Assembly: GCF_000208745.1 (NCBI RefSeq)
Contig: NC_030855.1
Span: 448,441-512,440, forward strand
Reading direction: 5' to 3'
From: Theobroma cacao
Lineage: Eukaryota; Streptophyta; Magnoliopsida; Malvales; Malvaceae
DNA: 64,000 nucleotides
Shown: positions 53,401-64,000 of the stretch, one piece after another
Numbering within the stretch: the first letter of the stretch is position 1
Layout of the letters: each line of letters starts with the position of its first letter
Made by a program: the position numbers and the translations under genes
Notes under the pieces: model-generated
Database searches by the model: none
What the model was told of the DNA's origin: nothing
Seen by the model: only the letters and a program-made list of their open reading frames with translations

Positions 53401-56187
53401 ATGGGAAATTTGTGCTCAGTCTCATGCTCAATCAAGGACACTGTCTCTCGTTTCTGGGATTGCGTTGCTGGACAAGTAAGTTACACAATCAAGCTTGAAG
53501 ATAATCTTAAAGCTCTGAGTGTGGAAGGGGCCAAACTGAAAGCTCGAAGGGATGACGTGAACCGGAGGGTAGATCTTGCTGAACAACAACGTATGAAGCC
53601 GCTCAATGAAGTTCAACTCTGGCTTTCAAGTGTGCAGACTGCGGAAGCAGAAGCTGAGGTGTTGATCAAAGATTGTCCTCAACAAATTCAGCAATTATGT
53701 TTTGCTGGCTGCTTCTCCAAGAATTGTAAGTCTAGCTACAACTTTCCTGAACAAGTGAGTAGCCAACTTGCAGAAATAGTTTATCTAAAGAATGCCGGAG
53801 TAAAGAATGCAGGAGTTTTTGAAAGTGTAGCTGAGAATGAACTTGCAGTCCAAGTGGATGTAAGACCTGCTGGATCCACGGTGGGTTTGGAACGAACATT
53901 TGATGAAGTCTGGCGCTTACTTGAACAAAACAATGTGGGTAGTATTGGTTTACATGGCTTGGGAGGAGTTGGTAAAACAACACTCCTGACCCAAATTAAC
54001 AATAAGTTAAGCAATGAGCTAATCGGTTATGATGTTGTAATTTGGGTGGTGGTGTCTAAGGATCACAACATCGAAACAGTTCAAGAAAAAATTGGTGAAA
54101 AGGTTGGCCTTTCACGTGGTGGGACATGGAAGAATAAAAGTTTTGATGAGAAAGCTGTAGAAATTTGGAGAGTTTTGAGCGGAAAAAAGTTTGTTCTGCT
54201 GTTGGATGATGTTTGGGAGCGGGTGGATTTGATCAAAGTTGGAATACCTGAATCGGATCAGAAAAATGGTTCTAAATTAATTTTTACAACTCGCTCCTTA
54301 GATATATGTGGACAAATGGGTGCTCATAAGGTTATCCAAGTAGAGTGTTTAAGCAAAGATGAAGCTTGGAAATTGTTTGAAGAGAAGGTTGGGGAAGAAA
54401 CCATTGACAGCCATCCAGATATTCGAGAGTTGGCTAAACAAGTTGCTGATGAGTGTGAAGGACTACCTCTTGCACTGATTACAATTGGTCGTGCCATGGC
54501 TTACAGTACGATGCCTAAACATTGGGAATATGCAATTAAGGTATTGAAAGAGTTTCCGCATAAATTAGTAAGCATGGATGAAGAGGTGTATTCTCGTTTA
54601 AAATTTAGTTATGATAGCTTACCTAAGGATACGATGAGATCTTATCTTTTATACTGTAGTTTGTATCCCGAAGATTTTGAAATTCCTATTGATGAGCTGA
54701 AAGATTATTGATTTTGCGAGGGATTTTTGGATGAATTTGACAACATAATTGATGCTCGAATGCAAGGGGAGGACATTATTAATTCTCTTGTTAATGCTTG
54801 TTTATTAGAAAGATGTAAAGGTTTAGCAAAATGTGTCAAGATGCATGATGTGATCCGTGACATGACTTTATGGATAGCATGTGAATGTGAAGCACCCGAG
54901 AATAGATTTTTTGTAAAAACAGGGATAAGATCAATTAAGGCACTTGATGTTGAAAATTGGAAAGGTGTAAGAATGTCATTGATGTACAGTCAAATTAAAA
55001 AGTTACGAGGAACACCTACATGCCCTAATCTTCAAACTTTATTTCTCAATGGTAATAGATTGGAGGTAATTAGTGATGGTTTCTTCCAATTTATGCGCAA
55101 CCTGAGAGTTCTAAACTTGTCATCGAACCAATATCTCTATGAGTTGCCACAGGGAATTTCAGAACTGGTTTCACTAGAGTGCCTTGATCTACGATGGACA
55201 TGCATAATTGAGTTGCCAATTCAGCTGAATAAGTTGTCAAAACTGAAATATTTGGACTTGATGAGGACCTACCGTCTCATTAAAATCCCACGAGAATTGA
55301 TATGTAAATTTTCAAAGTTGCAAATATTCAAAATTTTTTCAGACAGTATTTGCAGGACTGATATAAACAGTTTAATAGAGGAATTGAAATGCTTACAACA
55401 TTTGAACGTGCTGTGGATAGAAATACGCACTGATTTTGCTCTTGAAAGCCTTTTGAGTTGCCACCACTTAAGAGGATGCACTGAGGGACTATGCCTTGGA
55501 GGTTGGACGGGGACAAAGGTATTGAGTGTTTTGTTTTTAGAAAATATGGAGCGTTTAGAGAACCTAGAAATTACGGAGTGTGGTAGCATAGAAGAGATGG
55601 TAACAAGGAATATAGAGAAGGAATTAAGGGAAAGAAGAATGATACAAACCTCCTCGCTCTCTCCCACTAATAGTAATACTATCACTCCTCGCTTTCATGC
55701 ACTGAGCAAGATTTCAATATTCAATTGTCCCAAGTTGAGGAACCTGACATGGCTTATTTTTGCCCCAAATCTAACGCAGCTTAAGGTAGGTTTGTGCCTA
55801 AGAATGGAAGAAATAATAAGTGAAGTGAGTGAAGTTGCAAATGTGGTTGGAATTTCGAATCCAAGCCCATTTGCTAAGCTAGAATGGCTTCATTTACAAA
55901 TTCTATTTGATTTGAAGAGCATATACTGGGATACCCTACCCTTCCCATGCTTGACAGATATCATAGTATTGAATTGCCCAGAACTGAAGAAGCTTCCACT
56001 CAATTGTGACAGTGCAAAGGGAAATCAAATCAGCATTGTCGGAAGTGAAGATTGGTGGAAAGAGGTTCAATGGAAGGATGAAGTCACTCGATCTACTTTT
56101 TTGCCTTCTTTCAAACTTCCATCACGAGGGAAAGAGCTAGACTGGAAGGATGAAGCCAATCTAAATGCTTTCAACATCCTATTCTAA
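53401..56187 (+). pseudogene. CC-NBS-LRR resistance gene (RPS5/RPS2 type) with one in-frame stop
   Basis: One continuous reading frame of about 928 codons is interrupted only by TGA at 54709-54711 (codon 437). The first part holds an N-terminal MGNxCS myristoylation/acylation-like signal, a coiled-coil region (about 25-90), and the NB-ARC motifs: P-loop GLGGVGKTT 186-194, kinase-2 FVLLLDDVW 264-272, RNBS-B KLIFTTRS and GLPLAL 354-359. The stop falls in RNBS-D, where relatives read IPIDELxDYWxCEGF; the stop replaces Trp, one base change from TGG. The frame resumes at once (FCEGFLDEF...), keeps the MHD motif (VKMHD, about 479-483) and about 400 residues of LRRs, and ends at TAA-type context after NAFNILF. 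NLRs of this type guard host proteins at the plasma membrane. As written it makes a CC-NB fragment without MHD and LRRs. A sequencing error is the main alternative. Confidence 0.9.
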
Positions 56188-56499
56188 AGACCGCAGAGGA
56201 AAGGTGTGCGATATTTCAGAAGTAATTTTTCCTTTATTTTTCTCTCTTATATTATCATTGTCTTTAAAGGTGATATGTCATGTGATAATTTTATTTTATA
56301 GAATTATTTTATTCTAATTTTGTTATTAAATATTAATTAAATCCTCAATTTTCAATTATAATTTAATTTTTTTAATTATTTTTATGATTAGGTTACCTTT
56401 TAGTGAGTTATTTTAATTTTATGTTATTTTTTTTATTTTAGTTATTATTTATTATTATTTATATTTTTTTTGTAAGATTAAAAGTGATTGGGCTTAATT

Positions 56500-57720
56500 T
56501 TGAAAAGTAAGGTGTTGAAAGATCTAGAATTTACTTGCATATGTTTTAGTATTTTGGCCATATTTCTAGCTACAGAACTTCAAATGATGTGATTCTTAGA
56601 CCATTGGAAAGCTAAGAGACAGAGCTACAACTTTTATGAAGATCACTTTACCCAGTTTTGCTTCGAAGATAGAGAAAATCGCGTTGGAAAATGGTTAGAC
56701 GTACTGTACCGGGAATGAAAATTTGTAAAGACTGATAACTGATTTTTGGGCCTTTTATTACACTCTTAAGCCCAATTAAACCCTAGGTCAGCTTAAAAAA
56801 CTTTAGGTTTAGTCTATTAGTATAAATAAGATATGTTTAACAACATTAAAAAAAACTTTTGAGAGATTTAAGAAGTTACAAGTTGAGGATGAAACTTGGA
56901 GATCAAAGCAAAAAATATTGTTTTGTTTTCTTCCTTAGCTTTTATCTTTCTTGATACTTTCAATGGTTGAATTTTATACAATGTTATTTTATTTTGCAAT
57001 TATGAGTAGCTAAATTTCTTTTTCTAAAATTGCAATTGAATCACATGTAGTTTACATTTTTAACTCTTTCTTACTTATATTTAATGGGATTTGAATTGTT
57101 TATTTCAATTTGTTCTTAATGCCTTTAATTGCTTGGCCACCAATTAAATTGATCTAGAAACCTAAATAAACTTGGGAAAGGGAGTTTAGAGTAAACTAAA
57201 ATTGGGATAGCATATGATCATATTAATTGATTTGCGTATAGGATAGGGATATACATATAGGCCATATGTAGCAAGATTAGAGCCTGAACTTAATGTGTCT
57301 TTTTTAATTTCAATTCACATAGGAATATAGTGTTTTGGTTAAAATAGATATTTTTATAAGATGAGTCAGAAAACCCTTATAAATAATTTAGAACTCTAGA
57401 TTAACAATTCAACCCATTGAAATAAGTTAAGGAAGAGATGTAAGATTTAGATGAAGTGTGAGAGATATTGTAATCCTAGGTTTGTTGATTTGATATTTTT
57501 TCAAGTTATTATTATTTTGATTTTCTTGTTGGTTTTAATTTTAGTTAATTAGTTTTAGTTAATTAATAAATTTTGATTGTTTGGATAAGATTGAATTGGT
57601 TTAATTTTAGTACTTAGTAAAGTTTTAGATCAATTTCCTTTCCTGTGAGATCGATACCTTGCTTGCCAATATAATATCTATTCGATACGTATACTTGCGT
57701 AGTAGAATTTTAACTGACAG
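56500..57720. mobile_element. decayed retroelement-like stretch (LTR or leader remnant)
   Basis: The stretch has phrases common in long terminal repeats and leaders of dicot retrotransposons: ATGAGTAGCTAAATTTC near 57002, GGCCACCAATTAAATTGATC near 57135, and TTCCTGTGAGATCGATACC with ACGTATACTTGCGTAGTAG near 57640-57705. No gag or pol frame is present and I could not pair two LTRs, so it may be a solo LTR or a TRIM/LARD-type relic on the + strand. The assignment comes from recalled sequence style, not alignment. Confidence 0.4.
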
Positions 57721-58986
57721 CTTGCTAACTATTTGATATAATAAGGTCTCTATAATTCCTATCTTGGTACTATTTAATTTATTCATTAATCATTCTAATC
57801 TTCTTACAACTACAATAATCACTTCTACTTCTTCTATTTCTTTACTAATTTTAAAAGTTTAAACTATCTCCAACACGACTCACAATAACACCAAAATCTT
57901 CAAATTTTCTATTGAACAAAGAATAATGTAATATCTTCAACGAAATGATGTGGTATAGAAATAGAATTTTGAAGGGCTAGTACTTGGGAATAGATTATTT
58001 CATGATGCACAATCGCCTGTTTGATCTGGTTTGCATAAATGACATTGGAAAATTGAAGATTAATGCTCTTAATACAAAATAATTGGTACATTTATGCTAC
58101 ACACCAAATACAATATTTAAGGCTAATGCATCATATTTATGTAAGGTTGTCAGACATGAACTGAATTTCCAAACAATTCAAATGTTATAGAAGAAAAGAA
58201 AAACAACCTTCTGCATTAATAAAGGTTTCAACATTCTGGTTTACAATGTTAATTCATCCAGTATGGCAACTATAAATTTTCCTTGCTTGGAAGGATCCAG
58301 TAATCTTCAATTCTTCATAGTCTTCATTACATGTACAGCCAACACAACATATTTGGGAACAACTATAGAAGCACTAATAAATTTTTTTGTCCATTTGCAT
58401 GTCTTCTTATTCTTTGGGCAGAGACTGATGCGTCGACAAGTCAATCAGTTTGATGATAGCTACATGAATTTTGAAATCAACATTGAAAGAAAGGAGGGAT
58501 ATGCTGGAAAGGGCTAGAATGGGAGGATTTATGTCTAATAAATTTCCAGAGTTATGATCTTGAGAAGCAGAAAACAATGAAGAAGCCAAGTGCAATAGAT
58601 CACAAAGTATTGTTTCATTTTTCTATTCTCTTGACAATTTTAGTTTGCCTTGGACCTTTGAGATTGTAATATGTATGCTCTATTTTGTGTGGTTGTCTTG
58701 TTTTTATCATATCATAAACTTGATTTGTTAGGCAAAATTTTTATTCATATCTATCATTTGATATTTCTCAACCATAATGAAACAAGATTAGACTTGTTTT
58801 TATGTAAATCGCTGCTTACTGCATTTTAGTTCTGGTCGTGAGGTTGGTCATCTAAATCATCATTGCTTGCTGCATTTGGTACGGTGAAGGTCAGAAGCTG
58901 ACTAATGACGAGGCTTGCACTTTTAACCTATAACGATAGTTAAATGATAGATACACTTTCTGTCTACATAAAAGAGTTTGTTTTAT
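57721..58986. other. no recognisable gene
   Basis: Short frames at 57909-58091 (-), 58263-58517 (+) and 58407-58595 (-) overlap one another and have no recognised domain. Composition is intermediate, so this may be old gene or transposon debris. Confidence 0.5.
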
Positions 58987-59332
58987 CAGCTTAGTTAGAA
59001 AACAAAGAGAAAGGAATGACAAATGAATGAATATCTAGTAATACAGGCAGATACTTTGGGTGCATAATATAAAGTCACACCTTGCATTGACTGTTTCAAG
59101 CATTGCACTTGTCAGCTGCTAAGCCCAATCTCAAAAAGGAAAGCTGCAGCATCTGTGTACCTGACGATAACAAAACCATCAATAATGCCTATTCATATAA
59201 GGTTTGCTTACATATGCAAACAAGGTATTTGCCTATAAACAGATTTTCCAACTTTACAGGCAGTTCAACACATACAACAACAATCTTATGTGTGGTCATG
59301 AGTCCAGTGCCAAAACATGGGCATTACTTGCA
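58987..59332 (-). pseudogene. gamma-SNAP fragment: copied exon 6 with flanking introns
   Basis: This segment parallels 49428-49768 of the intact gene over its whole length, including intron sequence (TGGGTGCATAATATAAAG, GGTTTGCTTACATATGCAAA, ACAGGCAGTTCAACACATAC). The copied exon 6 (59160-59080) has one extra A in an A-run (five instead of four), shifting the frame. Intron carry-over shows a DNA-level duplication, not a processed copy. The homology stops at about 59332, where NLR sequence begins. Confidence 0.9.
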
Positions 59333-59735
59333 GTCTGAGAGTTCTAAACTTGTCTTCAAACAAGAGTCTCCATGTGGCGTCAGAGGGAACTTTAGAATTG
59401 GTTTCACTAGAGTGGCTCCATCTACAAGGGACAAACATAACAGTGTTGCCAATTCAGTTTCATAGATTGTCAAAACTGCAATATTTGGACTTCAGGAGGA
59501 CATCGATCTCTATAAAATCCCATGACAATTGATATGTAAATTTTCGACCTTGCAAATATTCAAATTGTATCCAATCAATAGATGCGAGGATAAAATAGAG
59601 AGCGTCCTAAATGGAGGTATTGAAGGTTTAATACAGAACTTGAAGTGCCTGCAACATTGGAATGTGCTATGTATAGAAATAAAAACTGTTTTGGCTCTTG
59701 AAAGCCTTTTAATACTGTGTAATCATGCATTGTAA
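59333..59735 (+). pseudogene. NLR fragment: part of an LRR region
   Basis: It parallels 55100-55480 of the NLR above (CTGAGAGTTCTAAACTTGTC, GGTTTCACTAGAGTGGCTCC, TTGATATGTAAATTTTC, GCTCTTGAAAGCCTTTT). The reading frame breaks: one frame is open to about 59532 and the next starts at 59529. It also carries an indel where the parent reads CAGGACTGATATAAAC. No CC or NB part is present. It is fused on its left to gamma-SNAP intron sequence. Confidence 0.88.
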
Positions 59736-59945
59736 ATGTCAATCTAACACTAATCACAATTGAACACAAATGAAGAAGTTAAAGCAATGGAAACTAAGTG
59801 TGCTTGGTCTTACTCTTTGGGAGTTCCTTTCCTTTTGCTCAAAAAGATAAAATGGAATCTGAAGCTTATAATATCCTATTCCTATAATTTCTCAACCAAG
59901 ATCAGAAGGCTCCTTAATTTTATCTTTTCTATTCCTTTGGGCTTT

Positions 59946-60390
59946 AAGGTATTCGGACCTACTTGACTGGATATGTAAAAGTCCAATGGATTTGAGACAA
60001 GTTTAGATAAAGAGTTCACTCCTCGCTTCGAATTCGGGTAAGATATCCTATCGTCTCCAAAAAAAATTATGAGTGTTTTTAGTTATTTAAATTATTAGTT
60101 TATTCATTTTAAATATTTATTTGCTGATAATTATGAGTGAATTTTAATTTTATAATTATTAATAAATTGTAAATATGAAATGCAGTGTAAATTTTCTTTC
60201 TTACTGAGATTAGGTTTAGGTCAATTAATCAGGTATAGATGAACCAGATAGATTTCAAAAATTGAACATTTAATTCAACAGTATCGACTATATAAAGGAT
60301 ATTATTTATCTAATTTGAGTAAGATTCGGTTATTAATAATTTTTAAATGATAATAAAGTATTTATAAGATTCGAATATTTAGATAAATGA
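59946..60390. repeat. dispersed repeat, copy B (related copy at 52015-52400)
   Basis: It starts with CGGACCTACTTGACTGG and keeps the phrase order of copy A, ending in AATATTTAGATAAATGATAGG. Directly after it, gamma-SNAP exon 1 sequence begins. It contains no ORF. Confidence 0.5.
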
Positions 60391-60394
60391 TAGG

Positions 60395-61115
60395 ATTCAG
60401 AAGTGGACATGGCGTGGAGTGATTGGATTTGGCCGGAATCTATGTAGCTATGTGCAGTACTAATAAAGTAAAAGTAAAAGTAAATGTGCAAAACCAATCC
60501 ACCCGCATCTCTCGTCCTTGTGAAGCTTTCTCGAATGCCAACTTTGCTTTCTCATAATCTCTTGCAAGTCGAAATCCATGGGTTACTAGTAGCATGAGCA
60601 TCAATGAAGAAAGCCCCCCAAAAGCATGGTAATCACATAGTAAGAATCCGAAAAAAAAAAACCCATTTTTTAGATCAAATCTTAGAGGTTGAATAATGGG
60701 TTAGATAGCATTACCAGCTTGCTCATACAAAACAGTAGCACTTTTCCAATCAGCACTCCACCTTGTAAGACTGCGCTTTGTTCTACACATACAGATAGAG
60801 GAAAAGAAAAGTTGGGTTAGGCTGTTTAATTGGTTTTGTTCCCAAACTAATTTGATAAATCAACACTATAAGGGATGGGATCGGATATCAAATAAAAAAA
60901 ATTGAAATCTAAGAATCTTAAGTGGCAATTTACAACACATTCTTCGACAAATAGACAAGTAAGATATTTGTAAAGAGAGTGGAGAGAAGCTTACAGCTTG
61001 TCGGCTTTGGAAATGAGCTTGTTGGGATTAGAAGTGGACATGGCGTCGGAGTGATTGGAATTGGCTAGAATCTATGTATGTATAGTACTAATATAGTAAA
61101 ATTGTAAAAGTGAGC
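60395..61115 (-). pseudogene. gamma-SNAP fragments: exon 1 twice, exons 2 and 3 once, with promoter sequence
   Basis: About 60395-60505 copies the exon 1 start and promoter of the intact gene (GTGGACATGGCGTGGAGTGA...). At about 60505 it switches, at a short shared CCCGC-TCT sequence, into exon 3 (CTTGTGAAGCTTTCTCGAAT). It then continues through shortened intron 2, exon 2 (GCAGTC for parental GAGTC, a Leu-to-Arg type change), intron 1, exon 1 again (about 60990-61040) and the promoter up to about 61115. Introns are kept, so this is a DNA-level, rearranged copy. Exons 4, 5 and 7-9 are absent. No functional protein can come from it. Confidence 0.9.
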
Positions 61116-61125
61116 AAATTCTGCA

Positions 61126-63817
61126 GTAAGGTCAATTAATAAAGACCATCTGATCTATGAGATTGAATTATAGTCATTGATTTAAAACCCATAAAGAAAT
61201 TGGTAAATAAATTCATTCGATAAATAAAAAATCCTTCATTCGATAGACTCTTTTTATACCTTATTAATAGAAACCATTTATTTGCATTACTTTTATTCAA
61301 TGGCTGAAATTTCGTATTATAAATAGGATTATCACTATAATAAATCAAAAAGTTAAAATTAAAAATGTATAATAATAAAAATAAAAACACATGTAATTTA
61401 AAGTTGTCATTAAAAAACCTAGAAGTAAAATTTTAAAAGTTATGATTAAAAATCCTTAACGTAAAGCAATAAGAATTGACATAAAGACTCGTAAGGATAA
61501 AATAACTAAATTTAAAATCTTAACGTAAATATGTGAGAGTTAACGTAATAAGTCAATTGAGGAAAAAATTTAATTTTAATGAAAAATAAATATTTAAATT
61601 TATATTTTCAGACTAAAAGTGTTTAACGATATAAAAATTTTAATTTTTAAATAAAAAAAAATAATTATAGTTCAAAATTGACATAAATAAGCTTTGATGT
61701 AAAACTGTAACAATTGACATAAAAGCTTATAAAAGTGGAATAACTAAATTTTAAATCTTAATGTAAATGTGTGAGAGTTAACATAACCAGCTAATTAAGT
61801 AAAAAAATCTAATTTTAGTGAAAAATAAACATTTAAATTTATATTATCAAATTAAAAGTGTTTAACAATATACAAATTTTAATTTTTAAATAAAGAATAA
61901 TAAGGATGAAAATAATTATAGTTCAAAATTGACATAGAAAAATATTGATGTAAAATTGTAGCAATTGATGTAAAAACTTATCAAGATGGAATATCTAAAT
62001 TTTAAATCTTAACGTAAATGAGTGAGAGTTAAAGTAACAAGTCAATTAAGTAAAAAAATCTAAGTTTAGTGAAAAACAAATATTTAAATTCATATTCTCG
62101 GACTAAAAGTGTTTAACGATATAAAAATTTTAATTTTTAAATAAAGAATAATAAGGATAAAAATAATTATAGTTTAAAATTGACAAAGATAAGTCTTAAT
62201 GTAAAACAGTAACAATTGACGTAAAAACTTATAAAGGTAAAATAACTAAATTTTTAATCATAACATAAATATGTGAGAGTTAATATAACAAGTCAATTAA
62301 GTAAAAAAAATCTAATTTTAGTGAACAACAAACATTTAAATTTATATTCTTGGACTAAACGTGTTTAACAATATACAAATTTTAATTTTTAAGAAAAGAA
62401 TAATAAGGATAAAAATAATTATAGCTCAAATTTGACATAAAAAAACCTTAATGTAAAATTGTAAGAATTGACTTAAAAACTTATTAAGGTGAAATAACTA
62501 AATTTTAAATCTTAACGTAAATGTGTGAGAGTTAATATAACAAGTCAATTAAGTAAAAAAAATCTAATTCTAGTGAAAAACAAATATTTAAATTTATATT
62601 CTCAAAATAAACGTATTTAACGATACACCAATTTTAATTTTTAAATAAAAAATAATAAGGTTAAAAATAATTATACTTCAAAATTGATATAGAAAAGTTT
62701 TGACGTAAAACTGTAAGAATTGACGTAAAAACTTATAAAGGTAGAATAACTAAATTTTAAATCTTAACGTAAATGTGTGAGAATTAACATAACAAGTCAA
62801 TTAAGTAAAAAAAAAATCTAATTTTAGTGAAAAACAAATATTTAAATTTATATTCTCAGACTAAAAGTGTTCAACGATATACAAATTTTAATTTTTAAAT
62901 AAAGAATAATAAGAATAAAAATAATTATAGTTCAAAATTGATATAAATAAGCCTTGACATAAATCTGTAATAATTGACGTAAAAACTTATAAAGGTGAAA
63001 TTACTAAATTTTAAATCTTAACGTAAATGTGTGAGAGTTAACGTAACAAGTCAATTAAGTAAAAAAATCTAATTTTAGTAAAAAATAAATATTTAAATTT
63101 ATATTCTCGAGCTAAAGTGTTTAGCGATATACAAATTTTAATTTTTAAATAAAGAATAATAATAATAATAATAATTATTATTATTATTGTTTAAAATTGA
63201 CATAGATAAGCTTTGACATAAAACTGTAACAATTGACATAAAATCTTATAAATGTTGAATAGCTAAATTTTAAATATGAACGTAAATGTGTGAGAGTTAA
63301 ACGTAATTAGTTAATTAAGTAACAAAATCTAATTTTAATGGAAAATAAATATTTATATTTATATTATCTGGCTAAAAGTATGTAACAATATTCAAATTTT
63401 TATTTTAAATAAAGAATAATAAAGATAAAGATAATTATAGTTAAAAGTTACTATTGAAAAGGCTTGACTTAAAGTTGTAAAAATTAACGTCAAATCTTAT
63501 AAAAGTGGAATAAACAAATTTAAAATCTTAACCTAAATGTGTGAAAGTTAACGTAACAAGTGATAATAGTAATTTTTATTAAATTAATTAATTAAATATA
63601 ATTTTAATATTAAAAAGAATAATATGCTTATAGTTTAAAGTAAAAAACAATATAAAATTAAAAGTTAAGAAAATTTTAAAATAAACTAAATAAATTTAAA
63701 AATTATCTATATTGTTATCCTAAAATAGATAAATTTAAAAATTATATATATTGTTTACCTGTTAACCTGTAATATAGGTTTTTATTATTTTTTAAAAATT
63801 TTATTAATTGACCTTAC
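61126..63817. mobile_element. possible foldback/DNA element carrying the 251-bp array
   Basis: GTAAGGTCAATTAATAAA at 61126-61143 recurs as an exact 18-base inverted copy at 63800-63817, on either side of the tandem array. Weaker similarity extends outward (GTGAGCAAATTCTGCAGTAA on the left; reversed right end GTGAACGCTACAGTAAG). The left end lies at the point where homology to the gamma-SNAP promoter stops (about 61115), as if inserted there or marking the breakpoint. I could not read a target-site duplication or a transposase. Confidence 0.45.
61412..63560. repeat. ~251-bp tandem array, eight to nine AT-rich units
   Basis: The anchor ATAATTATAG (or a one-base variant) falls at 61661, 61912, 62163, 62415, 62667, 62921, 63171 and 63431, giving spacings of 251, 251, 252, 252, 254, 250 and 260. 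An earlier unit without the anchor starts near 61412. Each unit repeats the phrases AAATCTTAACGTAAATGTGTG, AGAGTTAACGTAACAAGTCA and AGTGTTTAACGATATACAAA with scattered changes. Units are about 80-90% alike by eye. There is no ORF. Confidence 0.95.
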
Positions 63818-64000
63818 AGTAAGGTTAGACTTACTGTAGCGTTCACCCTACAAGTATGATATATTGCTTGTTGAGCCTCATGAAATGCCTTTGATTTTTT
63901 CTGTTAAAAGAGTGTGAATTTGCATAGAGAAAGGATATCAAAGGGATAGTTTTGTTATGACAATTCTTTTTCCCATGTAATCTTTAGTAATTTTTTTTTT
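63561..64000. other. right edge, no recognisable gene
   Basis: AT-rich up to the inverted repeat at 63800, then a GC-richer 150 bases (GCTTGTTGAGCCTCATGAAA) that could be the start of another feature cut by the window edge. Confidence 0.4.

Noticed and set aside
58263..58517. 84-residue frame (MATINFPCLEG...)
   Set aside because: No recognised domain, overlapping open frames on the other strand, and no splice partners; kept as unannotated debris.
61136..61390. 84-residue minus frame at the right end
   Set aside because: AT-rich low-complexity translation (Phe/Leu/Asn/Lys) inside repeat DNA.
61412..63560. Regular repeats that might suggest a CRISPR-like array
   Set aside because: Units are about 251 bp, fully repeated with no unique spacers, and the context is a plant nuclear genome.

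Overview
This is nuclear DNA from a eudicot plant, most likely a rosid. It is AT-rich, its genes are split by GT-AG introns, the spacing between genes is short, and the gap DNA is full of small decayed transposons. Twelve protein-coding loci can be read with exon coordinates. Exon joins were checked for reading phase and end in proteins of the expected family length, except OLA1, which runs off the left edge, and the NLR, which carries an in-frame stop.

Layout from left to right: the 5' end of an OLA1/YchF GTPase (-); a ~138-bp tandem repeat; a CTL2-type chitinase-like protein (-); a GDP-L-galactose phosphorylase (VTC2)-like gene (+) with a long candidate upstream ORF; a HERCULES2-like CrRLK1L receptor kinase (-); an ESCRT-III VPS2.2/2.3 gene (+); an LSD1-type zinc-finger gene (+); a CASP-like 1B membrane protein (+); a JMJ14/15/18-type H3K4 demethylase (+); a fasciclin-domain secreted protein (-); the SF3b subunit SF3B5 (+); gamma-SNAP (-); and a CC-NBS-LRR gene (+) broken by one in-frame stop. 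From about 56.2 kb to the right edge there is no intact gene: a decayed retroelement-like stretch, a scrambled locus built from pieces of gamma-SNAP and the NLR, and a ~2.1-kb array of ~251-bp tandem units between 18-bp inverted repeats.

The gene order is informative. From memory, LSD1, a CASP-like protein, JMJ14 and gamma-SNAP are neighbours on Arabidopsis chromosome 4, while HERK2-OLA1 and a FAS1 gene-JMJ18 lie close together on chromosome 1. Here members of both sets share one block, as expected of a genome that lacks the later Brassicaceae duplication. The JMJ gene is then best read as a co-orthologue of JMJ14, JMJ15 and JMJ18.

The observations most worth following are: (1) the VTC2-like protein keeps the fold landmarks and splice sites of GDP-L-galactose phosphorylase but both histidines of the HxHxQ catalytic motif are gone, while its leader still carries a glycine-rich candidate uORF without an AUG; (2) the NLR has a single TGA where the family has Trp; (3) gamma-SNAP and NLR pieces are fused at a breakpoint that can be located to within a few bases; (4) the 251-bp array sits inside inverted repeats; (5) three small DNA transposons have target-site duplications that can be read directly.
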